Of a stretch of DNA of 64,000 nt, positions 1 through 11,499 are shown piece by piece. The DNA is from Ampelomyces quisqualis. Taxonomy: Eukaryota; Ascomycota; Dothideomycetes; Pleosporales; Phaeosphaeriaceae. The first letter of the stretch is position 1; each line of letters opens with the position of its first letter. The position numbers and the translations under genes were made by a program. The stretch is from the NCBI GenBank assembly GCA_018398575.1, contig JAGTXZ010000014.1, positions 806,001 to 870,000 of the forward strand. The letters are read 5' to 3'. The notes below the pieces were generated by a model. The model had not been told where the DNA came from and did no database searches. It saw only the letters and a program-made list of their open reading frames with translations.

Positions 1-880
1 TAACTTAGTTAAGGCCTTAATAATCTACGCAAAGGCGTAATATCCTATCTTTTTTAAGTACAAACAGAATAGGTACTTCTGTAGAGCTTATACTTTCTTA
101 GATCTAACCTAGGCTCTACGCTGTTGCTAAGTAGTTGCGTAGTATACTTAGCTTCTTTAGCAAGAGGTTATAGAGTAGCCTATATAGAGCTATAGTTTCT
201 TCTTTTAACTTAATAGCGTAGTTGCTTCTATAGTGCTGTAGCAGCGCGTTAGTAGCGTTACTGTTTGCAACGTCTTTAAAGTTCTTAAGTTTAATAGGCT
301 ATAATAGGTATTCTAGAGAAGAGAACTATAGGCTGCCTACTAGGACTGCGTACACACTTAGCTTATTATAGAGAGATACTATAAAGGTTTTAGCGTCTTT
401 AACCCTTATTGTCTTAGTGTTAAGCTTATAGCGCTACTACTTTAATTTGTAGTTAATAACAACGCGCCTCTCTTTTAGGCTTAGTAAACCTAAAATAACA
501 GGTTGTGCTGCATTAGCAATCCTGTATAGGATAGTAGTAAAGGACTTAGTTACGCTCTAGTTATTCTTTATTATTAGATAAGCTTAATAAGCGTAGAAGC
601 TAGGTATAGTGCTTAAGTTAGGTAGATAGATAGTTAGTAGCGCTGCGCTGTTAATCTAAGAGAAGTTCTTAAGTAAGATAACTCTCTTGTTAATTGTGCT
701 AAGTTCTATACTACTATTAATTAGTATTTGTGTAGGCTGCACAGCGCTGTTGTTACGCAGCGTTTTAAGTACTTTAATACAATTCTCTTATTATAATAGA
801 ACTTAGGCTGTTAAAGAGGAAGGTCCTTTTAGGCCTTCTTGTTTTTTGTTTGTATTAAGTTTAAGCTAGTAACAGAAGAA
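1..880 (-). pseudogene. Degenerate pol of RE1: aspartic protease and start of reverse transcriptase
   Basis: On the minus strand, positions about 56 to 1 read KKDRILRLCVDY, stop, GLN. This is the gypsy RT block whose usual form is KKDG-LR-CVDYR-LN. About 420 bases upstream in the gene is an ILGLLSLKER-like segment, the C-terminal hallmark of retropepsins (LG--WL), here with the Trp position altered. Further upstream near 700, an INSS segment may be the mutated DSGA active site. Between them lies the PEYPL/YNLS-type linker seen before RT in chromoviruses. The protein would process Gag-Pol and copy the RNA; here stop codons interrupt it. Only the start of RT lies in the window. Confidence 0.75.
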
Positions 881-897
881 GAGCTGTTAAGCCTTAA

Positions 898-1960
898 TCT
901 ATACTCTCTAGCCTAATAGCCTATTTTGCTGCAATAGTAGCAGGCGTTAGTTAGCTTTAGGCTTAGGTTTGCAGTGCTAGTAACACGCTGTTGTAGAGCT
1001 ATTGCGTCTAGTTTAGGCTGTAAAGTTTTTCCTGTACTAGGCGTTCTGTGTGTGCAATAGTATAGCAATACTATACTACTACTATAGCGTAAGTTATCTT
1101 TTAGCGTTACAGCGCGTTTAACAAGTTCTCTATAGATAGTAGAAAACTTAGTGTAGTTAGAGAGAGCTACTCTAATCTCTAAGCAGAGTTTACTATACAA
1201 GTATATTACTAGGTGTTTCTACTTATATAGAGGATTTACCTAATTTTCTAAAGTAGATAAATAGGCTGCAAATTTGTTTACTGTTTAGCTGTCCTTTTAA
1301 GATGCCTTTTAATACTGCATAGTAACTTAAAGCTTTCTATTTACAGGGCTCTTAATCTAATTAAGTAGAAAAGACATTATGTTGCGCTACGCTAGCGTTT
1401 TGCTATTGTCTTTCTATTCTCTCTGTATCTATATCTGTTAAAACGTAGTTTATAAGTACTAGAGAGTAAAAGTAATCTTTTAGTTCTTAAGCTAAAAGGC
1501 TAAGGAATCTAATTAAAAGGCAATAGATAGCCTAGCCTTAAAGTCCTAATACTCTCTAATTTCCTTGCCTTTAAAGACAGGGATTTTCTTAATCTTTAGC
1601 CTGCGCTCTAGTAGCGCTAATAGGTTAAGTTAAGGGCGTTGCGCTAGTAGGGACGTGTTGCGTCCAACTAGAGGAGTTAGTAGATCTAGTTTATTTAGAG
1701 CGCCTAAGGACTGTTTAGAAGAGAAGAGAGGCTGTTTACCTACTAATAATTGCTCCTATTAGCGTACTTCCTCCTCTAGAGTCTAAATCTTAGCCTACTT
1801 CTTAAGCTCTTAGCGCTAGCGCTTTAGCTGCGCTAAGCGTTTACCTAGGCTAAGTATTAATTTCTTATTAGAAGTGTTTTCCTTTAATAGGTTAGCTAGT
1901 AGGCTTAGGAGCAGATCCTAATCTATTGTTATTAGGTAACTAGGCTGCTATTCTTTTGCA
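898..1960 (-). pseudogene. Degenerate gag of RE1 with zinc knuckle
   Basis: The longest open piece is 913-1200 on the minus strand. It covers the end of a retrotransposon Gag domain (LYSKLCLEIRVALSNY, family form LYSKLRPELR-AL) and ends in a CCHC knuckle at 942-901. In that knuckle the His and last Cys are now Tyr (CYYCSKIGY, stop, AREY), both explained by C-to-T change on one strand. Upstream to about 1960, read through TAG/TAA, are a charged coiled coil (about 1750-1880) and the Gag core (VFKGKEIREY near 1590, then PVNRKL and NKFAAYLSTLE). Gag forms the particle and binds the element RNA. The start codon is not identified. Confidence 0.8.
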
Positions 1961-2339
1961 AAGTAAAGGAATTAAAACTATAAGAGGTTTGTATAGCAGC
2001 AAAGTTACAAGATAACAATAGTAGTATAAGTAGAAGTAAGTTAATTTCTATTCTACTACTTTAGTGCAGAACTGCTCTTTTGTAAATACAACTAGACGTA
2101 TGTTCTTACAACTAGAATACACTAGGTCTGCGCTAGCGTAGCGCTGTTAAGACGCTAGAGTAGCTATGCGTATCTTACGCGTAAGGACGCTAGGGTAGCG
2201 TTGTTGTAGCGCAGGCATATTACTGCGCAACTAATAGCTCTACGCTGTAGCATCCTTACATAAAGACAAGAAATATAACCTAGTCTTAGGTTAACTATAG
2301 ATAAACTAGCATAATATTACTATTGTACTAGTAAAAAAA

Positions 2340-5300
2340 TTAATATATATCTACTCTACTTAAACGCAAGTTAGAAGCTAAGAGAGAAGAAAACTTCTCT
2401 TACTATAAAGTATTATAGCAGCTGCGTACTTAGCTTAGCTACAATAGAGCTAGAAAGACAAATCTATTTACTTTTACGCTGCGTTAATAGCAGACATCTA
2501 AAAGGCCTTAAAAACTAAGCTCTAAGTAAATCCTAGGTTAGTGCTTTTAGATTACCTAAAAGAAAAATATAAAATCTTTCTACGCAAGAAAGCAGACTAA
2601 CTCCCTCTAGTAAGAGGACCTACTATTAATTATTCTATTAAGCTAGTAGAAAAAGATAGAAAGACTATAGAAGTACTGTAAGGCCTACTATACAGCATAT
2701 TAAAGAAAGAACTTCTTGTTCTCTAAAAAGAGCTTACCTCTTACCTAGACTGTAGCTTTATATAGGTAAGCTAGTTAAGCGCCTCTGCACTAGTCCTATT
2801 TATAAAGAAGCTAGAAGAGAGCCTGTAGTTCTATATAGACTACTAGGCCCTTAACGTAATTATAAGAAAGAACTAATACCTACTTCTACTTATTTAAGAG
2901 ACCTTAGCCTAGATTACTAAAGCTAAATAGTTTACTAAAGTAGATGTTATCTAAGTATTCTACAAGATTAGGATTGCTAAAGAAGACAAATAGAAGATAG
3001 CCTTCTAGACGCGCTTTAGCCTCTATAAGTAGCTTATAATACTCTTTAGACTTACAAACGCTCTAAGTACGTTCTAGAGATATATTAATTAGACACTAAG
3101 GGAACACCTAGATAATTTCTATTTAGCCTATATAGACAATATATTAATATACATAAGTAGGTCTAAGGCAGACTATAAGAAAAAAGTAAAGCTAGTAATC
3201 TAGAAACTTAGGGCAGCAGAGTTACACCTTAATATAGAGAAAAGTAAGTTTAGCGTAAAGAAGACTAAATACCTTAGATTTATTATTAAGGCTAAGAAAG
3301 AAATAAGTATAGACTCTAAGAAAGTAGCTACTATACGCTTCTAGGAGCCTTCTAAGATAGTTAAAGAGGTCTAGAGCTTTGTTAGCTTTACTAACTTCTA
3401 CTAACAGTTTATAAAAGACTTCTTAGAGCTAGCTGCTCTACTAACTAGGCTAACTAGAAAAGGCGTAGCCTTTTACTAGAGCCCTAAACAATAAATATCC
3501 TTTAATAAGCTAAAAGAAGCTTTTATAGTAGAACTATTCCTAGCAAACTTTAATGTAGAGCTAAAGATAGTAGTAGAATATAACACTTTAGAATAGTTAA
3601 CTAAGAGAGTGCTGTCTTAATACAGTAGAGACAGATACCTTTAGGCTATAGCTTACTACTTAGTAAAGAACATAGCTGTAAAAGCTAACTACACTATCTA
3701 TAACAAAGAGCTGTTAGCTATAGTTAAGTGCCTAGAATAGTAGAGAACTAAACTTTAGAGAGTAAAATATTTTACTATACTTATAGACTATAAGAACTTA
3801 GAACACTTTGCTACTACATAACTACTAATAGAAAGACACGTCTACTAGACAGGGTTTCTTAGCACGTTTAATATTAGATTCTAATACTACCTAGGAAATG
3901 TTAACAGTAGAGTAGATGCCTTTTTTAAAAAAGAATAAGATCTTCTTTAAGGAAGAGTAGACGCGTAAGTATAGTTCTAGACCTTCTAATTGTTTACTCT
4001 TGCTTTAGAAACTAAAGGCAAAGAAGACTTAGTACTTGCTACTTTCTTTGCAGCTTAGCTAGGAGATTTGCTATAATAGGAGGAGAAAAAAACAGAGTAG
4101 CTCTAAAACGTGCTTATAGACAAAGATACTGCGTTAACTACTTTTCTTGCAGCTTAGCAAAGGAATACACTACTATAGAAAGAAGAAGAAATAGAGTAGC
4201 TTTAAAACGTGCTTGCAGACAAAAATACTACGTTAACTACTTTTTTTGCAACTTAGTAGAAGGATGCACTACTATAGAGGGAAGAAGAAACAGAGTAGCT
4301 CTAAAACAAGCTTACAGACAAAGACACTGCAATAAGAAAAAGAAATGTTACCTAAAGCTAAAATACTAAGAATTACTCTATAGTTAGAAAAGAAGCGCTT
4401 TAAAACGTACTTGTAGATAAAGACGCTGCGTTAAGGAAAGAAAACGTTGCCTATAACTAAGGTGCTAGAAAGCTTTCTGTAGTAAGAGACGCTTTAGATG
4501 CTACTAAAAGAACTGCAGTACTATGCAAGACTATGCTTAAGTAAAGTCTTTACACAAACAAATACTCTAAGAGACTAATAGAGCCTGCTATTAAGAAATT
4601 GTAAGAACAAGCTATCTATATAGATAAAGCCTACTAATTAGTAGTTAACGCTGTTAGAATAAGACAGCAAAAATTCCCTCTATATCTAAGCCTAAAAGTT
4701 TCTCTAGTAGAGTGCAGCTTAGATAACTTAGGACGCCTACTCTATAGAGAGCGCAAATAGGTGCTAGAATACGTAAACTTATAAACGCATATTATCTTAG
4801 AAGTACATAACTCCTTAATTACTAGGCACTTAAGTAAAGAAAACATATACGCAATATTAGTAAGGGACTACTTCTAGCCTAGAATATCCTTAAGTATTTA
4901 GCAATTTATCTAGAACTGCGCAGTGTATAGCAGAATAAAGCTTTAAAAAGAACTTAAATAAGAACTGCTACGCCTACTTCTACTCTTAGTCTAAATATAA
5001 AAAGAATTGTTAGTAGACTTTATTATAGGCCTTCTACTAAGCTACAGAATGTTACACCTTATAGTAGTTACTAACTAGCTAAGTAAAAACGCAGTGCTTA
5101 TGCCTATTCTAGACTTAGAAGTCTTTACTATAGTTAAAGCATTTATTAAACAAGTAGTTGTGTACTACTAGCTTCTAGACGCTATAGTGTCTAACAGAGG
5201 GTTATAATTTATAAGCAAATTCTAGTCTTTACTCTATAACAAGCTTAAAATATAAAGAAGAGTTTTAATAGTATACTACTCTTAGATAGATAGCGCTACA

Positions 5301-6150
5301 AAGCAAATAAACAGTATAGTAGAAGCCTACTTAAGGGCTTTTATAAACTAAGACTAGTTAAACTAGGCTGCTCTATGCCTACTAGTATAAATTGCAATAG
5401 CTAGATAAAATGCAGCGTCTACAGGTGTTAGCCTATTCTTCTTTTAGCATAGTTATAACACAGACTCTATTTAGTTAGACTTAGAATAGACTATAGAGAA
5501 CTAGCACTAGTCTAGCAACAATAAAAGAGCTACTGCTAAAGTAATAGTAACTAAGATAAAAGAAATAATAGACTATATATAAGCAAAGATAGTAGAAGCA
5601 CAGCAAGAATAAGAACACTAGGCTAATTACTATAAATAGAAAGCTCTAGAGCTTTGTGTAAAAGACAAAGTATAGCTCTAGTATAGTTGCTCTATATCTA
5701 ATAAAAGACTTTTAAAAAAACTAAATTAAAAGAATAAGAAGTACACAGTTACAAAGGTTATCTCTCTCTACGTTGTAGAACTAAGCGTACCTTCTAGAGT
5801 GCACTTAAGATTTTACGTTAACTGCCTCTAGCTTAATACAAAGAATCTGCTCCTGCACTAGAAGTCTAATAACTAGTAACTAGAAGTAATAGTAGTAAGT
5901 AAGAATAAAGCTAACAACAAGTACCTTGTTAACTATATCTTTATAGAATAACAGAAGAAGAAAGAGTAAAGTATACAGCTATAATACCTAGTAAAATAGG
6001 TAAGATACGCAGAACTAACGTAAAAACTACAAGTAAATATTACTAACACTATAGCTTTTACTAAGTAGATAAACAATATAAAGATATAATAAGACTTAAA
6101 TAGGCTGTTAGTAGAATAACTACTTACTCTAACTACTAGATAAAACACAT
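2340..6150 (+). mobile_element. Ty3/gypsy chromovirus RE2, pol region only, RIP-degraded
   Basis: This plus-strand stretch carries RT, RNase H, integrase and a chromodomain in chromovirus order, with no gag, no recognisable LTR and no certain protease. It begins head to head against RE1 near 2300-2340 and fades into unassigned sequence after 6150. The family differs from RE1 and from family G. Both ends appear truncated, so it is probably a nested or rearranged fragment. Confidence 0.85.
2600..6150 (+). pseudogene. Degenerate pol of RE2: RT, RNase H, integrase, chromodomain
   Basis: RT spans about 2750-3480. At 2990-3070 the frame reads KIAF, stop, TRFSLYK and then LTNA-STF (family WKTAF-TRYG, LTNAPATF). 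The catalytic YxDD box at 3129-3140 reads YIDN, so the second Asp is lost. RNase H follows at about 3590-3920 (NYTIYNKELLAIVKCLE, then LIDYKNLEHFATT). Integrase covers about 4790-5420: an HH-type zinc finger (VHNSLITRHLSKENIY), a core starting LVDFIIGLL near 5010, a second acidic site changed from Asp to Asn (IVSNRG, about 5185-5205) and a VEAYLRAF block near 5320. The chromodomain is at about 5740-6140. The enzyme copies and integrates the element; the lesions make it inactive. Confidence 0.88.
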
Positions 6151-8235
6151 TAGTAGAGAAAGAGAGGGTAAGAAGAAAAGCTAAGAGTGCGCACAGTAGT
6201 GCTAGAAGAGATAACAGCGTTATATACAGAAGAGATTAGTAGAAAAAGGACAAACTTAAGACAAGTATAAGAAGAACCTAAAGTATAAGAAATAATATAG
6301 TAGTACACTTAGTTGCGTTTAAGAACAATACCTAACGCTAGAGAGTAACTAATAGAGGGAATGTAAGGATACTACAATAGACAGAGATAAAGACTAAGAG
6401 CTTTAGTAAAAGGCAGAGAAGAAAGAAAATACTTACATCTATTCTATTAGCTAACCTATAACTGCCTTAACTAGTTAATAGTAGAGACATAACTAGTAGT
6501 TAACTGTCTCTAAGAACTAAACACAAGGAACCTAAATACTAATACTTAAAAACTAATGCAACAGTCTTACTAACTACTTAGAATAACCTAGGAACAGAGA
6601 AGAAAGAGTCTAGAAGCTTAGCGTTAACAAATTAATAGCTAAAGAATGTAAGAGAAAGAGCCTAGATTAACTCTAGAGATCTAGCTACTTAAGCTAGGCA
6701 ATAGTTAGTTAAGACATAGTGTAATATAAATCTTTAGAGGGTCTAGAAAAACTTAAAGAAGGGGTATAGAATTCTAATACTTAAACTGCGCTAGACTATA
6801 AGAACTAGTAAAAATAATAATATCTATAATAAAAGTAGAGCTATAAGAGCCTGTAAGCCTAAGACGCAAAGCGTAACATCTATTCTAATGCATAAGCAGT
6901 ATTAAGAAATGTAAGACTAGTTTTATAAAGTCTAAGCTTAGTAATAAGATAAAGGTAGAGACTATAACAAAAAGTCTATTACTACAGAAATTACTTACAA
7001 GCGCTACACAGAAACTATAGCAAGAATACTATACGCTAGAGCCTACCTTCCTACTATTAGAGAGCGCAATAGTTACTATTGCTAAATAATTAGTCTTAGC
7101 CTATACCTTTACGTTATACATAGGCTTCTTATAGATATTAGACTCTATTATATTAAGGTAATAGAGCAGCCTGTTAGTAGTGCAGAGGGCGTTACTAACA
7201 TAAGAAACCTAGAAGCTTACGCTAAAGATCTGCATGTTGTGCTCTTTAGCCTAATTAAATATTAGTAAAATATATATAACGCCTTAAGAAAACAAACTCT
7301 AATAGAAGAGAAATAAATTAAAAAGAACTTACATTAGTATAGAGCTGCTGCACAGTAGCGCTAATATTATTAAGCTTATAAATAATAGTGTTCTGCTTAA
7401 TAAAGAGCTGCTAGAAGAGCTAGTAGATGTCTACTAGGATATTAACCTTGTTAACCTTGCGTGTTAGACTCTAGTAGCTAGACTTGTTACTACTGCAAGA
7501 CTTTGCCTAAGCAGCTCTAAGCTTGTTAATAAAGTTAGACTAAAGACTAGCAATTGTATACTGCGTTAATAGCTACTTAACCTTAGAATTGCAAGTAAGC
7601 GCGTTATAAAGCAAAATAACTATAATCTTAAAGTAATTGTTAATCTAGGAAGCAATTAGAACTAACTAAGAAAGTAAAAGAATATAGTAGTTAACTTACA
7701 GGCCTGTACGCAATATAAGCGTTCTTGCACTAAGAGTAGGTACTCTTACTATAAGTAATCTTGTACTTAGACTTATTACCTTTAAGCTAAGCAATAGCGC
7801 AGCCTAAACAATATAGTAGGTTAAGCTTAGCTTTAATAATAATATCTAGTCTATTCTATTACTAGTTAGTAACATACTTAGACCTAGCTTAGCGCCTTAG
7901 ATGTAAAACTTATAATAGAAGAGTTAGTAGCATAACGCTTAGCTAGAGAACTACAAGAAGTATATAGACTTAGCATCTTTGCAAATAGTAGCACAGGCGC
8001 AAGAGATGCGTAGGTTAACAAGAAAGGTAACGCGTAAGCAAGTATACAGAAGGCAAGGCTAGTGTAGTATATAGTACTACTTAAAAAGAGAAGTAAGGGT
8101 ATAAAACAATAGATCTAAGTAGAGTAATTTTTGTTTTAATAGTTGCGCAGGTCTAAGCGCACCTAGCGCTAGAGTAGAAAGATTATATAACAGGCTACTG
8201 CCTAGTTAGTTCTTAGTTACAGAAAAACCTTAGCT
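6151..8235. other. Unassigned degenerate sequence, possible helical plus-strand reading frame
   Basis: I recognise no family here. Read on the plus strand through TAG/TAA, 6180-6610 gives a charged, mostly helical sequence, and 7030-7800 another, including a cysteine-rich stretch near 7700-7800. These could be the lost 3' part of RE2, an accessory reading frame or an older transposon. No LTR, terminal inverted repeat or RNA gene was seen. Confidence 0.35.
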
Positions 8236-8307
8236 CTCTAAACTAGAACACTAAAAACGCTCTAGACTAGAACACTAAAAACGTTCTAGACTAGAACACT
8301 AAAATCC
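8236..8307. repeat. 24-bp direct repeat, three tandem units
   Basis: Three adjacent 24-bp units share the core CTAGAACACTAAAA. Units one and two differ by one A/G transition; the third differs at its two ends. No other copy was noticed in the window. It lies between unassigned sequence and the truncated family G element. Confidence 0.85.
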
Positions 8308-8397
8308 TTCAGACTATAAAAACCCTTTAGGTAGCAATTAGAATAGGACACAAATTTACGTCTTTATTTCCTAGCATCTGCTCTTAGAGTCTGCTTC

Positions 8398-8660
8398 TTA
8401 CAACTAAAACGCAGCTAACTATATATTAGCCTTTTTTTCTACTACTACTTTATTCTTCTTGTTACTACCTAAGGTAGCAAACATGTAATAAGGAGCCTCT
8501 AAGAGACTATTATACTCTTAGCCTACATATTAAAAAACTAGCTAACACTTTTTATTTAAGAGTGTGTAATAAGTACACTTCTTAGACACGTCTAAATAGA
8601 ATCTAAACTTAATATTAAAATAGCTGCAGGTAAAAGCCCTTGCAGCCTGCAAGTAAATAA
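8398..8660 (-). pseudogene. Fragment of the family G antisense reading frame (Cys-X2-Cys-X6-Cys type)
   Basis: On the minus strand this keeps the Cys-motif region (8540-8600) and the start of the following helical part. It is the same version as in G-B (26840-27505). The coiled-coil C-terminus is lost at the truncation point. See the entry at 15381-16060 for the full-length form. Confidence 0.65.
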
Positions 8661-9029
8661 CCTAATAGGCTAAGAAATAAGCCCTAGAAGAGACAAGAAT
8701 AGGTATTATATATATCTATAAAATAGTTAGCTAGTAATTAAATTAAGAGGGTAGTTAGATAGCTATAGGTATATAAACGTATAGAAGAGAGTGTAGAGAA
8801 GTAGTATACTAGAGGGCTAGCCTTGTATATATGCTTAAAAAACTTAAAGTAAAGTTATAAATGTTAAACACGCTAACGCGTAAGCTAAAATAATAACAAA
8901 CAGCTATATTACGTTATCTTAAAATAAACTTAAGGTAAATAAAAGTTTATAACAGTTTAGAGAAGTATCTAAAACAACACTAATATAGACCTAATTAATA
9001 GAAACTATTAATTTTAAAAAGAGGAGTAA

Positions 9030-9329
9030 TATAACAAGTATATGTAAACATATGTTACATCTAATACCTTATAAAGGCTTAGTAACAGATTATGTAGAAA
9101 GCTAGTAGATTAGGACTAATAGCGCTCTAATAGCACTCTAACTTAGCTCCTACGCCTACTATAAATATAAGCCTATAGTATTAGATAGAGGACAAGTTTC
9201 TCTTGTCCTTTTGTACAAGACCTATAGGTATATAGCTAATCTAGAATCTCTAATACAACACGTACTCCTATATACCTCTAATACGTATCTAATTTGATCC
9301 TAATAGCTATACCTACCTACGTTGTTACA
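9030..9329 (+). repeat. Family G LTR (3' LTR of truncated copy)
   Basis: 300 bp beginning TATAAC (RIP form of TGTAAC) and ending GTTGTTACA, matching the 299-bp LTRs of G-A. It is preceded by a purine-rich tract (AAAAAGAGGAG). Confidence 0.92.
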
Positions 9330-9622
9330 AAAGTTCTGCAGCTTATAAGAAGCTTAATTAAGTATTACTATAGGTTATAAGCTATAATTATAGACTATAA
9401 GGTTCTTTTTTGTGTTATTTCTCTATCTAAAGAATGTATAACCTAGTCTATAGCCTCTATAAGCTTTATAAGCTTAAAGAGATTATTTTAAAGCTTTATA
9501 CTACTCTGTAGAAACTATAAGAGCTTAGAAGAAACTATTCTAATTATTGTCTATATAAAGCTTAAAGAGTAAGCTGTTTAAATATATAGAAATTTATTCT
9601 AGCTAAGTAATTAAGCTATAAA
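9330..9622. other. Spacer between two family G copies
   Basis: 293 bases of AT-rich sequence with repeated AAGCTT/TATAAGC motifs and no coding signal. It ends in ATAAA, the left target duplication of G-A, so with 16724 onward it represents the locus before G-A inserted. Confidence 0.6.
9618..9622. repeat. Left target-site duplication of G-A (ATAAA)
   Basis: ATAAA directly precedes the 5' LTR and is repeated exactly at 16719-16723 after the 3' LTR. A 5-bp duplication is normal for Ty3/gypsy integration. Confidence 0.9.
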
Positions 9623-9921
9623 TGTAACAAGCACATGCAAACACATGTTACATCTGATACCTTATAAAGGCTTAGTAACAGATTATGTAAGGAGCTAGTA
9701 GATTAGGACTGAAAGCGCTCTAACAGCGCTTTAACTTAGCTGCTACGCCTACTATAAATATAAGCCTATAGCATAGATAGAGGACAAGTTTCTCTTGTCC
9801 TTCTGTATAAGACCTATAGGTGTATAGCCAATCTAGAATCTCTAATATAACACGCACTTCTATATGCCTCTAATACGTATCTAATTTAATCCTAATAGCT
9901 GTACCTACCTGCGTTGTTACA
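9623..9921 (+). repeat. 5' LTR of G-A
   Basis: 299 bp, starting TGTAACAAGC and ending GTTGTTACA, with TG...CA-type ends extended to the inverted repeat TGTAAC/GTTACA. This is the least RIP-altered copy at its left end. Confidence 0.95.
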
Positions 9922-9999
9922 TTACAAGAGAAACTTTGTCCTACTAGTAATAGTATTCAGATAATATTGCTATTTACTTTTGAAAAGATTGCGTTAAAA

Positions 10000-11345
10000 C
10001 GTCTAGAACCCTATCTAAATTAGATCTGTTTGCAACCTCAAATCTATTAAACACAGTTAGGATCTCTTAGATCTTCTAATAGCTAAAGCCTTTAGGTTTA
10101 GATCTTCCTATTAACATAATAGTTAGGATTACTTTAGAAAAGTTGCGTTTAGCGCTACAATAGAAACTTAGAGACTATTAATAACCTAGGAGTATTAGAG
10201 GCAACGCTGATAACTCCCTCTAAAGAACTAACCCTAGAAGCCTTTCTCTAAGACAACTCTGTATTAACTATAACAACCTGGCAACAGAGTGCTAAAGCAA
10301 AAAAGACAGATACTAAAGAACTCTCTTAGCCTAGAGCTGCACTAAATCTAACCCCTGCCTAAATAGAGGTTAATTAATTACAACAAGATTTGAAACAGGC
10401 TCTAGCAGAAATTAATTCTCTTAAGAAAGGACTAACTCTGTTAGTAAGACTAGACAAGCCTCTACCTACTACTAAATTACCCTAGAACAATTCTGCACCC
10501 TGCTATTTATCTAACAGCTTTACATCTAAGTACTTATATTGCTATAAGAGCTCTTGCTAACTTTAACAATCTAAGAAAACGCCTAATATAGACAATCTTA
10601 GCAATAGAAAAGATCTTACCTTCTGCTAATAGCAGGCCTTAATCTAAGATTAACTTAAAATTAACTTAGATTACTATTAGACTAAAAGACAACGCATAGC
10701 CTTAGTATAGGGCTACACTACAGGATTAGCTAAGGGCTATCTTAAGCTACAATATTTATTAGATACTAATTAAGAGCAATTTTAGAACGCTAAGTAAATA
10801 GTTAAGCTACTTAAGTCCTATTTTATTACAGGCAATAAGGTAGCTAAAAGCTGTGCAGCGTTCAATTAATTGCAGATAATAAAGGAGGAAACGTTCCTCT
10901 TGTTTAAAGCTAGGTTTTTAAGTTCTGCAGTTAAGGGATAAGTACCTCCTTTAAAGTAGTTTTACTACTTGTAAACTAAGATTACGCTAGGGTTGCAAGC
11001 CCCTAACCTAGGATTTAGGCACTAATAGAAGAACTTATTTAATTAGATAGTAGAATACCTTACTGCATATAATATAGAGCAGAAGAATAACCCTACACTA
11101 AGTATAACACTAGCTGCTGCCAAGTTGCTAATTAGGTTAGCCCTACAACAGAATTTGGAGCCAAATTAGACTACTACTACTAACGCTCTAACAAATTCTG
11201 CGCTAGCCTATTAATTTATAACAGTGTGTCTTCCTATAAAGACCTCTAAGCTAGAACAACAGAAGACCCCTAGTAGTTGTTACAATTATAGTAAGCTAGG
11301 ACACTACTTTAGTAACTGCACAAAGCCTTATATGCGTTAGATTAA
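10000..11345 (+). pseudogene. Degenerate gag of G-A with CCHC zinc knuckle
   Basis: Read through TAG/TAA, the plus strand gives an N-terminal region ending in a predicted coiled coil (EINSLKKGL near 10410), then a Gag-like helical domain (about 10640-11210). The CCHC knuckle is at 11278-11319. The knuckle reads CYNYSKLGHYFSNC: the second Cys is Tyr (TGT to TAT) while His is kept. In the G-B copy the second Cys is kept and His is Tyr, so the ancestor had a full CX2CX4HX4C motif. Gag packages the element RNA. The start codon is uncertain; the family frame may begin near 10000. Confidence 0.8.
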
Positions 11346-11499
11346 AGCTGTAAAAGTAGATAAGTATAAAGATACTTAAGAGCAACCTAATTAGGAGGTG
11401 TATTGTATAGGAAACAGAAGCGCTTAGGAGGACACTTCTCTCTAGGCCTAAGCTGTTACAATCTATCTTACCTTAACCTTTCCTATTTGTTTTACAGTC

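Larger units (their letters stand above)
1..2330 (-). mobile_element. Ty3/gypsy element RE1, 5' half, RIP-degraded, cut by window edge
   Basis: Read on the minus strand, this stretch gives a coiled-coil N-terminus, a retrotransposon Gag domain, a zinc knuckle, a retropepsin-like region and the first conserved block of reverse transcriptase, in the usual Ty3/gypsy order. The element leaves the window at position 1. Its RT block differs from that of the plus-strand element starting near 2340, so these are two families and not one folded copy. I found no LTR near 2250-2340; the 5' end is probably lost at the junction with the next element. Stops are TAG/TAA at Gln/Trp positions, as expected from RIP. 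Confidence 0.8.
8398..9329 (+). mobile_element. Family G gypsy element, truncated 3' end with 3' LTR
   Basis: This block aligns with the 3' end of the complete element G-A (about 15780-16718): part of the antisense reading frame, the purine-rich tract and the 3' LTR. The antisense part matches the G-B version rather than the G-A version. Upstream sequence shows no pol of this family, so the copy is truncated at about 8398. Confidence 0.85.

Noticed and set aside
5933..6148. Minus-strand open frame over the RE2 chromodomain
   Set aside because: Antisense to a clear chromodomain-like reading on the plus strand; no family features.
9922..9960. Primer binding site after the 5' LTR of G-A
   Set aside because: The sequence TTACAAGAGAAACTTTG matches no tRNA 3' end I can confirm by eye; self-priming as in some chromoviruses cannot be tested here.
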